This document shows, one piece after another, positions 1 through 8,180 of a stretch of 17,260 nt of DNA. Each line of letters begins with the position of its first letter. The stretch's first letter is position 1. Under the pieces are notes generated by a model. That model was not told the DNA's origin. It saw nothing but the letters and a program-made list of their open reading frames with translations, and did not search any database. Both the position numbers and the translations under genes were made by a program. Origin of the DNA: Geosiphon pyriformis (Eukaryota > Glomeromycota > Glomeromycetes > Archaeosporales > Geosiphonaceae); contig JAAOMT010000450.1 in NCBI GenBank assembly GCA_016748015.1, positions 56,108 to 73,367 on the forward strand, written 5' to 3'.

Positions 1-407
1 CTATGATGATGGTTTAGATTGCTTCTTGTGCTAGCTGATAATTTTCATTTGATAACAAACCTGTTGAATTATGGAAATTTTTATAAATTTTCTGAACGTG
101 GGTCATTCGGAGCAATCATGTTCCTAACTTATTACTATTTTTGAACTCATTGCGCTTTCTTAAAGCAAATGCCGAGGTTTTTATTTAGGTAACCTTTTCA
201 CGATTGGTGAGGATTGAAAGCCATAGAAGAGGCATTGGAGGTTCAATCCGTTTAATCGTAACTTTTCCAATGAATTCTGAAATAATAGTTCATCAACTTT
301 TGAAAAATTGACATTATGAAAAGCACATATTTGAGTTACCAAGCACGAAGTTTTCATTTGATCAGTATTTTTAATTATTCCCAAATCATAAAAAATTTTT
401 ATTAACA
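1..407 (+). mobile_element. possible 5' LTR remnant of a Copia element
   Basis: This stretch is slightly richer in G+C than the DNA further right and ends in CA at 406-407, directly before a tRNA primer-binding-site match. That is where the end of a 5' long terminal repeat would lie. Its left end is outside or lost, and I see no second LTR copy in the window, so the LTR identity is an inference from position only. Minus-strand frames of about 75 codons cross it, but they resemble nothing I know. Confidence 0.3.
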
Positions 408-1740
408 TGAGGTATCAGAGCATTTTCGCTGGATTGATTTCGTATGCATGCTTCTTCCCCGCAGAGCATGAGACGAATGGTTTTAAGAGAATTATTAGTA
501 TTTGCTAGCTGATTACTAAAATTGAAAATTCTACAAATATCATGTCGACGATAAAATTTGGAGCTGGAATGATCATTATTGAGTGATTGAACATAACAAT
601 TTACAATCAAGAAAATATCTTGTCCCTTATTGCTGAAAAAATGAAGTTATAACTGATAAAGAATTCTGGAACAGCTCAAGATCATTGGTTAATCATAAAG
701 ATGATATGAAATTGCGAGAGATAGATCAAAAGCTTGTTTCGCGGTGAGTAAGTTAACTTGCCACTTTTGGCATTGATGTTTAGAATAAATTAAAAGAAAA
801 ATATGCGTGTAAAATTTGAAAGATCGAAAAATCAGGTCAAAATGTAAGCTTTATTTTATCAATTTTAACCGTTGAAAATCAAGAAAGACGAGGCTTTAAT
901 ATCCTTTGTTTGAGATATTCTCTATTAAAAAGTTTCAAAGGGATCTGAAAGCAAAGTTCATGAAAAAACTAAAGTCTTTGTATGTCGGAAACTAAAAGAG
1001 ATTATGGTGAAGACCTATGATTTACATTTCTATAATTTCTGAATATTTTAAATTAAGCATGGATTAAAAAAATTTTAACCCACTATTCCCATTGTCCTCC
1101 CAATAAATTTTTGTGATCTTGACACTGCTTATAAACAATTTTATATATATGGGCATTCATTTACTTTAAAGTATTAGGATGGTTATTTAAATGCCTAATA
1201 TCAAACAATTTTTGTTCAATGTACATTTATCTATTAAAACAAGTTTAATTTTTGTTGCTGTTGAAATAAACTTTCAGGTTTCATTCAATCGAAAATATGA
1301 AGCAATTGAATTTTGAATTTGGACTTTGTCAAAAGTCGGGAATGTTTGACAACGATATGAGAATTTGTTTTAGTGGTCTACAACTGATATACTAGAAATG
1401 AGGGGAAGGAATTTCAAAATTTTCTGATGAAACTCAAAGTATTCGAAAAATAGAAGCTGTGTCAGATTTACTTTTAATTGAACTATGGTCTTTATCAGGA
1501 ACGCGATATTTACAATGAAAGCATCATGACATTTTTTTCTACGATAAAAATTCAACAATTAAAAAACTTGAATTGAATCAATCGGTTTCCTTTTGAGATG
1601 ATTTCTCAAATTGACAAAAAATTAACATTATCCATTTATGCCAGATATTGACTTTCCTTAATTTTGTTTATGTCATCCATAACCTCATTAGATGTAAAAT
1701 CTAAATTTCTAGAGAATTTGAAATAACACATTGAATGCAT
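408..1740 (+). mobile_element. decayed Ty1/Copia retrotransposon, gag-IN-RT remnants
   Basis: Pieces of a Copia-type polyprotein occur in the right order on the plus strand, in shifting frames with stops. After the primer-binding site, an ATG at 542 starts a gag-like frame (MSTIKF, later ILSLIAEKM). NKLKEKYAC lies at 784-810, where gag usually reads W-x-L-K-E-K-Y. KVFVCRKLK at 971-997 resembles a zinc knuckle that has lost residues. RNEGKEFQNFLMKLK from 1394 resembles the integrase R-x-D-x-G-x-E-F block around the second catalytic Asp, here Asn. LDVKSKFL at 1688-1711 resembles the reverse-transcriptase block LDVKxAFLxG. Integrase before reverse transcriptase is diagnostic of Copia rather than Gypsy. 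Spacing between blocks is much shorter than in a full element, so internal deletions are likely. The element is dead. No RT catalytic YVDD or RNase H block was found. Confidence 0.55.
411..421 (+). other. primer-binding site complementary to initiator tRNA-Met
   Basis: GGTATCAGAGC is identical to the core of the primer-binding site used by many Copia elements that prime from initiator tRNA-Met (usual form TGGTATCAGAGC). It follows CA at 406-407 and a 3-base gap. An 11-base exact match is unlikely by chance in a window this size and AT content, and a gag-like frame follows. Confidence 0.6.
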
Positions 1741-2779
1741 TCTTGTGGTGCTTCATTTTAAACAAAATTTTTGTTTATGCTTTAACTAGAGCAATTAATG
1801 CTAAAGCAACTTTTCCCAAAAGAATTAGGGATAGGAAAATTTTCTCGCTATAGTTTGCATGACTATATCCCATTATTATGAGGCAGGGATATTTATTGGG
1901 GCTATGCTTGATCCAATTCCATTGAATCCTGTAGGAACCAGACAAAATGTAATTTAATAATTTCCAAGAATGGCGTAACGGAACAATCTATTTTTAGAGC
2001 TCTTGGGCCACCATTATTTGTGAATAAACTTAAATCTTATTTTCACTAACTTTAAAATTCAAAAGCAACTCATTTAAATTTATAACATAATGAAACAAAG
2101 CATTGATTGAGTTGCCATTGTAATATCCACAAGCAATTAAGAAATATAATGACAAATTGAATTTGAGTTCACACATTCAAGAAAACCATAAAAATGTTTC
2201 TATATAAATGAAAATAGCTCCATAAATTTGATCTGATTTTAGATAAACAAATATGAAAACTTAAGTGTAAACAAAATATTTCCTTTTTAAATATCTTAAT
2301 GAGAGCAATTGCCTTGATAAGAATCTTTTATTTTAGAATTTCTGATTTTTCATTCTTGAAATCATTTAGTATTGAGTCAATTAATATTGTCAGTAAATTT
2401 TACTAAAGAACAATTGTATAGAATTTGCATTATTTTTTTTTGATAGTAAAAAAAATGAGATAAATAGCTTTAACAATAATAATCATGATGATGAAATTTA
2501 AGACTCTTCTATAAAGAATTCATTATTTTTTAAGGAGGCTAAAAGGAAGCTTATATAAATTTTCTTTATTTATATAGAAATTGATATTAAGAATAGTATA
2601 TTAATTTAGGTTTTAACGATTTAAATTATTTGGAAAGATGCTGCTTGATTAAGTTTTTCTATTCAAACAGTTGGATTGATTGATTTATTGATTATTTATA
2701 AGTGATTTAAAATTTTAAATGCATTATTATTTTTTTCTAGTGCATGTATATGTTAGAAAAATCTGCCCTTTGTAAAACT
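1741..2779. other. no gene seen; possible Copia tail, then AT-rich spacer
   Basis: From about 1741 to 2040 short coding-like pieces such as LTRAINAKATFPKRI (near 1785) may be the tail of the Copia relic, but I cannot place them in a domain. From 2040 to the hAT element the DNA is AT-rich, with homopolymers and no recognisable gene or RNA. Confidence 0.4.
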
Positions 2780-2788
2780 TAGTGTTCC
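2780..2788 (+). repeat. hAT terminal inverted repeat, left
   Basis: TAGTGTTCC is the exact reverse complement of 3511-3519. The T/CAGTG start fits the short terminal repeats of hAT elements. Confidence 0.75.
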
Positions 2789-2910
2789 TTACGGTCCAGT
2801 TCGGTCCGGGTTTTAGCAAAGAACCGGACCCGAACCGGAAAACCAGTTTAGGTCTAAGAATAGATCCGGACTCGACTGGAGTAGACTCTAACCGGACCCG
2901 GAATCGGTCA
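2780..2910. repeat. left subterminal CCGG/CCCG repeat block of the hAT element
   Basis: This GC-rich block holds repeated variants of AACCGGACCCG and GGTCCGG in both orientations. In hAT elements, subterminal repeats are the usual transposase-binding sites. A reading frame across it (2727-2942, minus) gives Arg/Gly/Ser/Phe-rich sequence such as FRFGSGS. That is a by-product of the repeat, not a gene. Confidence 0.7.
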
Positions 2911-3029
2911 AAATTATAATTAAAGATTTGCTGGAAGCCCAATTAATGAAATGTACTCAATATTTTAAACATAAGACTTACGAACTATTATTAAAATCAA
3001 TTAAACTTTAACAATTTATATAAATATAT

Positions 3030-3140
3030 TTAACCATCTAGTTCTCTCCACCATGATCTTAAGCACATTGCTATTCGCACCGTCTTGCCCATCAATCGAT
3101 TTCGCTTATTGGTTATCATATCACCGCTAATGCTATAAAT
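3030..3140 (-). pseudogene. hAT transposase C-terminal fragment (dimerisation domain)
   Basis: This 36-codon minus-strand frame ends at its own TAA (3030-3032). It contains YSISGDMITNKRNRL followed by VRIAMCLRSWWREL. This is the typical end of the hAT C-terminal dimerisation domain (SERAFS-x-AG-x-hh-x-x-KRNRL ... hhxLKSW), with the SERAF part already lost at the upstream side. An in-frame TAA lies just before it, and AT-rich DNA joins it to the N-terminal fragment at 3159-3305. The reading frame itself is undamaged, which suggests the internal deletion is older than most point mutation here, or that the element is fairly young. Assignment to hAT is strong. Confidence 0.8.
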
Positions 3141-3158
3141 TTTTTAAATAAAAATATA

Positions 3159-3305
3159 TTACCTATTAGAAGCTGTTTCACTTGATAATAATTCATTATT
3201 ATTATTATCTTCTTCCTCTTTAGATTCATTCAAGTAAATTATATTTGTTTGTTCTTGAGTTTCATTGTAAGTTTCATCAAAAGAAATTGTAGATGGTCTT
3301 GACAT
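3159..3305 (-). pseudogene. hAT transposase N-terminal fragment (48 codons)
   Basis: The frame starts MSRPSTISFDETYNETQ and runs through an acidic, Asn-rich stretch (KEEEDNNNN) to NR and a TAA at 3159-3161. Low-complexity acidic N-termini ahead of a BED zinc finger are usual for hAT transposases. No BED finger follows, because the central part of the gene is deleted. The last codons read AATAG-GTAATA, which could be an original 5' splice site (GTAATA), so the TAA may lie in a former intron. The start is the first ATG of the frame and sits about 205 bp inside the right end of the element, where a transposase start is expected. Function is inferred from position inside the hAT ends. Confidence 0.65.
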
Positions 3306-3439
3306 TTTTTTATTATTTTAAAGCAGTATGTAAAAAATTTTATAAAATAAAATAAAAACAAACGAAAAATAACTAGTTTGAAAATGATGTAATCTATATG
3401 AAAAGCAGCCAACCAGCTTCATATTATTATTTTACAATT

Positions 3440-3519
3440 TCGGGTTCGGGTATTATCGGTTCGGGTCTCTAGAGATCCGAACCGACCCGTTAGGTCGGGT
3501 CCGGGTCTGCGGAACACTA
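3440..3519. repeat. right subterminal repeat block of the hAT element
   Basis: This GC-rich block has CGGGTTCGGG, TCGGTTCGGG and GGTCGGGTCCGGG repeats. It contains a 30-bp dyad at 3456-3485 centred on TCTCTAGAGA. It ends in the terminal inverted repeat. Confidence 0.7.
3511..3519 (-). repeat. hAT terminal inverted repeat, right
   Basis: GGAACACTA is the reverse complement of the left end at 2780-2788. Confidence 0.75.
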
Positions 3520-4570
3520 GTTATACAGATAGCGTTATAATAGATATTGTAATTATCATTCTGATTTAAGTGGCTAGGTTTCATTATACATATACTAGTT
3601 AAAATTTAAAAAGGTTATAGTTGCAGCTGATTTAGATTTTAAAAAAATGTACATTGAAATAAAACAACTATGCTTTAATTATTTTAAATATGAAATAATT
3701 AATTAACAAAATACTTTATTCTAATATAGTTGATAGAAATTTTTGTTAACCGTGAATGTAAAACTTTATTATAAAAAACCAATAAAATTTATACTAGATA
3801 ATTTAATATACATTTAAATTCTTGAATATTTTAAAAAATTATAAAGTAAATAGATAGAAGCTAGTAAAGTTGATGCCAAATTATTTCTTATTTTGCAACT
3901 TTTTTTATTATTTTAACATTTTTTTACCAAAGGAGTTTTATGTATTACTAATTAAACTGGATTATGACTACATTTATGTTTACAATTGTTAAAATTTTTA
4001 TTGATAAGTTTTTAAAGTATTTATTTGAATTTTCACATTAAGTAAAACTGCAATAAATAAATACTAAAAAAACCCAAATATGAAACCATTTAATTGGTCA
4101 TTTATACTTTTTTGAATTTTCGACTATATTCAAGATTTAATTATATATATATTACTTTTTCAATTTATAAGATTCATTTTCGTCAAAAATTACATTCATT
4201 AAAATTAAAGAAATATTCATTACTCTCTCTTTATTTTATTAGATTAAGTATATCAGTTTAAATTAAATATGACTTAGTAAGCAAATAATATTTATTTCAT
4301 TTAAATATTTATAACAATAATAATAACTTTTATAAACCAAAGTTTTTTAAGAATAAATTTAGTGTGTTAAGCTGTGACAAGTTTTAAAAAACCATTTTAT
4401 TAAATATTCTTTTATAAAAGTGATCATGCTAATCTGTGAAAATTTTAGTATGCTTTTATTTAAATCTTTTCCAATAACTTTAAGCTATAAAATTTTTTAG
4501 CTAATGAACATTTAACTATTCTGCACTTTGAAAGTCTGAATTTTATATTACTTCTCTAAAAATTGGATTT
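3520..4570. other. AT-rich spacer, no gene seen
   Basis: Mostly A/T runs with stops in all frames. I see no recognisable protein, RNA gene or repeat family here. Confidence 0.5.
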
Positions 4571-4577
4571 TAAAAGG

Positions 4578-4588
4578 CTATATAAAGG
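4578..4588 (+). promoter_or_regulatory. TATA-box-like sequence
   Basis: GCTATATAAAGG is a near-ideal TATA box about 30 bases ahead of the inverted repeat that starts at 4616. In DNA this rich in A/T such matches arise easily, so the call is weak. Confidence 0.2.
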
Positions 4589-4615
4589 TTTCAAAATTCT
4601 GTCTTTTTACCATAG

Positions 4616-4705
4616 ATAATAAAGGAGTAAACTCTGGTATCGGGTGTTGTCGTTATTTCATGATCAGATTGTAATGATGACACTTATTCTACTCTCCTTT
4701 AATAT
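4616..4705 (+). repeat. short imperfect inverted repeat (hairpin)
   Basis: Outer arms AAAGGAG (4621-4627) and CTCCTTT (4694-4700) pair perfectly and extend outward with few mismatches. Inner arms 4644-4656 and 4671-4683 pair over 13 positions with four G-T pairs, around a 14-base loop containing TGATCA. It could be a miniature transposon with decayed arms or a structured RNA. No match to tRNA, snRNA or a complete C/D snoRNA was seen (an ATGATGA C-box-like motif is present, but no D box). Confidence 0.45.
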
Positions 4706-4959
4706 TTATATTGGGATGAAATAATAAACTATTATATATTACTTTTTAATTATGGATTAATTGCAAGCTTTGTATGAAATTTTTAGATATTAAATTTAAA
4801 GCTTGATTATTTTTTGGAAGATTTTTTTGAAAAAAGAATCTTGAAAGTTTCATTAAAATTGGATTTCAATTCATTATTTTATATTGATTTTTTGTGTAAA
4901 AATAAAGTTTCTCTCTTTTATGAATTTTTTTGATAAACATATTATTTCAACTAATATAC

Positions 4960-5325
4960 TATGAATGCTGAGAATAATTTAGATCTATAATATTACCTCG
5001 ATAATTTGACACTAACACTGATGAAACTTCATCAAATCAAATTATATTCGACTATAGATCAAATTCGGATGATAAAATTGAGGATATTTTTACAGATGGT
5101 GGAGAAATTTTTGAATGAGTCATTGACCGTTGACTCAAATGGATTTGCTCAATCACCAAAATCAATGGATTAAGAGATTGGGAGTTTCCAAAATTTTTAT
5201 GTATAATATTTCCCATAAATAAAAACCCAAAAAATTTGGACTTTTTATGAAGCTTCTTTCAACCTATACAAATTCTTCAAAGAAATCAAATTTTCTCATT
5301 AAAATTTCGGAAACGGCAGCTAAAA
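4960..5325 (+). pseudogene. possible decayed gene start, acidic protein
   Basis: Two overlapping plus-strand frames are unusually open and G/C-richer than their surroundings. One reads NTDETSSNQIIFDYRSNSDD, then IEDIFTDGGEIFE, then stops. After a second stop it continues KWICSITKINGLRDWEFPKF and ends near 5325 in RKRQLKV, just before GTAAGA, which could be a 5' splice site. The other frame (about 4990-5170) reads LMKLHQIKLYSTIDQIRM and is probably the shadow. An acidic Asp/Glu/Asn-rich N-terminus is common in fungal transposon proteins. I do not recognise the family, and this may simply be a chance opening. Confidence 0.3.
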
Positions 5326-5514
5326 GTAAGACATTTTTTTTATAAAAATAGCAACTGATTTCTCTATAATGATCTTACATTGCCTGTCAATAAAAATTTA
5401 TTGCAGAATTGATATTTATCCTTCAATGAAAATTTAAATGATTGGAAATGCTAATTTAAATAAGAAAAAAAATTAATAAATGATCTGTTATATTAAAAAT
5501 TAGAGCAATCTTTT

Positions 5515-5650
5515 GGTCTAAATTTTGATTAGATATAATTATAATTTTGGTTTAATAGTCTGGTTTGTAATAACTATAAGTCTGGCTTAAATTTTTATTA
5601 TTATTAACAGTAATTATGGCTTAAATTTTAGATAATAACAATAACAAAAA
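5515..5650 (+). repeat. degenerate 34-bp tandem repeat, about four copies
   Basis: Copies begin with GGTCTAAA, GGTTTAAT, GGCTTAAA and GGCTTAAA at 5515, 5549, 5584 and 5618, a spacing of 34, 35 and 34 bases. Agreement between copies is partial. Confidence 0.45.
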
Positions 5651-8180
5651 ATATTAAAGATAAAATTAATACTTCTACTAAAATCAAAATTTACCAAAAC
5701 ACTTTTAACAAAACTGTTTTTTTATATAGTTATCTTAAAATATACAAAAAACAAACCCTATATATTAACTATTCTAAACTTATTATTTATTATTAAACTC
5801 TTTTTTTTTATATTTTCTTTTAATATAAAATTGGACAATCAAATCTTTTTTCTGTGACAAATTATCATATTTAAACATGTTTTTTTAACATATTTATTTT
5901 ATTTTATTTCATAATTATAAATTTTTAATAAATTAATTTAAAAAAATAAATAAATTTAACAGTAAAAATAATTAAATTAAGCAAAATAAAACTTTAATAA
6001 AAAAAGTTATTTAAAATTAATTACTACTATTTGCTTTTATAATATGTTTTGTTTATATTAATTCTTTTTTAAAAAAAAAATCAAAATAGTATATGACTAT
6101 ATGTCTATATTTCAAATATAAAATTAATTAATAATATAATCCTGATAAAAACTGTATTAATTTAATAAAAATTATAATTGGTATGTTTTGTTTATAGTAT
6201 ATATATAATTTTAAATACTACTCTTTTGTTTTTTATCTTTAAAGATAACTTTTTTAATATAATTAATTTCGACTGTTTGAATACTTATTGATATAAATAT
6301 TAAAAATTTAAAATCAATATTTGAATATAAAAAAAATTAATTAAATTAATAAACAATTAACAAAAATATTTCTTTATGCAAAGCACTTTTGAAATTAACT
6401 TTAAAAGTTTAAAATTTTAAAATTTTTTAGATAAAAAAAACAAGTTAATAATTTACATAAAATTAAAAATATAATATTTTTTTAACTTTTTTTTATTTTA
6501 TCCAAATATAATTTTTGAATATTTTGTTTTCTAAGTATTATTTTAATAAATAAAATTATAAATAGTATTTTTTATATTGGTAATTAATATAATTACAAAG
6601 ATTATGTTTTTATTTTCTTATATTTGAAAATAATTTTTTTTTTCAAGACAAAAAAGTTTGGATTAGTTGATTATTAACTGTTTTAAATATATAAAAATAA
6701 ATGTAATTCAATAAAAATTAATAAAAAACAAAACTTTTCTATTTATAGCATCTTTATAAATTATTTAAGATTTAAAGTTTAGAATTTCTCCTTAAACAAT
6801 AAAATTAAATAAATTCAACAATAAAAATATTTGGCTATAATTATCAAAGAACTTATTAATAATTATATTAAATTTTATTTATAATAAAATATATTTTTTT
6901 ATATGAATATAAAAAACTATTTAAGCTCTTTAATTTAGCTTTTTACAGTTTTTTAATAAAGTTATAATATATTTAAACCAGTTTAACATTAAAATTAAAA
7001 TAAAGAATATTAAGATAAATTAATACAGAGAATAATAAGAATATACATGAAAATTATATTGTAATTTAATTTATATAAAATTTGTTATATATGTAATATA
7101 AGTCCTTAAAATTTTTAACAGCTTGACTTTTTTTATTTATTAAATAGAAAAAATTGTATGTTTTTTGTAAAATTATACAATATTTAATGGATAATTATTA
7201 CAAATAGGCTACTATAATGTTTGAATATTAAGAAACATTAGAAATATAAATTAAAATAAGTATAGTATTAATTAAAACTTTATAAATGTAGATTAATCCT
7301 TTCAATACTAAATTTTTTTAAAATAAAAAATTCAAAATTTTTAAAAATGTTGGTAAATTTAATAAAAAAAGTTAATTAAAATTCAGAAAATATAAACAGT
7401 TAAAATAATTTATAACAGTAAGTATAGATTATTGTATAATGAAATGCTAACTTTTTTTTAAGTTTTACTACTAATAAACTGCTCAAATAGCTTTGTTTGT
7501 AGAGTTATGCACAGAGAATTAATAAAACTTTATGATTGTAAGGAAAAATTCTTCTAATACTTTTGTTGTTATATTAAACACTAAAATAATCTTGGTTATA
7601 ACTTCATAATAACAAAAATTTGTTAATCTATGTCTTTAACAAACAATAAAAAATTGTGTAAGTTGTAAGCACAACATTTTTCAATCATTACAGAAGGCTT
7701 CAAAAAAATGTATTTCACCAAAAAACTCAAAATCTGAAAAGATATATCTCAGTATTTAACATGCTCTAATAACTACAATTACATAAAAATAAGAAAATAA
7801 TGCAGATAATACAATTTTATTGTTATTAAATAAGTCATTTTGACTATAATTTATTTTCAATCTATCATAACCAAGCTGTAAATAGAAATTTATTCCATAT
7901 AATAGACTTTTTTTCTTAGCCTTTGAATTTTTTTATTTGAAAAAAATCTCTAAACTTTTGTGAGTACATGTTTGAAACTTTTCTATATAAGATAAAAAAA
8001 AACCTATTTATACCTAACAGTTTTTGTATATTTACTAACAGTCAATTTTAATATTTGAAAGATTATATAGTATTATATTTGATAAAAATTAATTTTTATT
8101 ATTGTTGCTTTATTTCTCTTATATTATTTTTTATTATCCAAATTTTTTAAAGAAAGTAAAATTTTTTTGATCTAAAAATT
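5651..8180. other. extremely AT-rich desert, no gene seen
   Basis: Almost wholly A/T: for example 5941-6000 holds 5 G/C bases out of 60. All frames are short, and any longer one encodes only Lys/Asn/Ile/Phe/Leu runs. I see no gene, RNA or defined repeat. Confidence 0.6.

Larger units (their letters stand above)
2780..3519 (-). mobile_element. internally deleted hAT DNA transposon (740 bp)
   Basis: The element is bounded by a 9-bp perfect terminal inverted repeat (TAGTGTTCC at 2780-2788, GGAACACTA at 3511-3519). Inside each end lie GC-rich subterminal blocks of CCGGACCCGAACCGG-type repeats (2780-2910 and 3440-3519), standing out sharply from the AT-rich surroundings. The flanking octamers GTAAAACT (2772-2779) and GTTATACA (3520-3527) agree at 5 of 8 positions, as expected for an eroded 8-bp hAT target duplication. 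Between the ends, on the minus strand, are only the N-terminal start and the C-terminal end of a transposase, so the middle, including the catalytic core, is gone. It could have moved only with a transposase supplied by a full-length relative. Such GC-rich subterminal repeats are, as I recall, common in hAT families of Glomeromycotina. Confidence 0.8.

Noticed and set aside
236-250. GGTTCAATCC resembling a tRNA B box
   Set aside because: No matching A box or cloverleaf can be built upstream; it is probably chance.
181-610. Two minus-strand frames of about 75 codons
   Set aside because: They run opposite to the Copia-like LTR, primer site and gag signals, overlap each other in different frames, and resemble no protein I know.
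1370-1558. Minus-strand 62-codon frame
   Set aside because: It is the antisense shadow of the integrase-like block at 1394-1450 and is Phe/Leu/Ile-rich.
2727-2942. Minus-strand frame rich in Arg, Gly, Ser and Phe
   Set aside because: It is produced by the GC-rich subterminal repeats of the hAT element and runs through its terminal repeat.
4670-4682. ATGATGA resembling a snoRNA C box
   Set aside because: No D box is found near the closing stem, so a C/D snoRNA cannot be supported.
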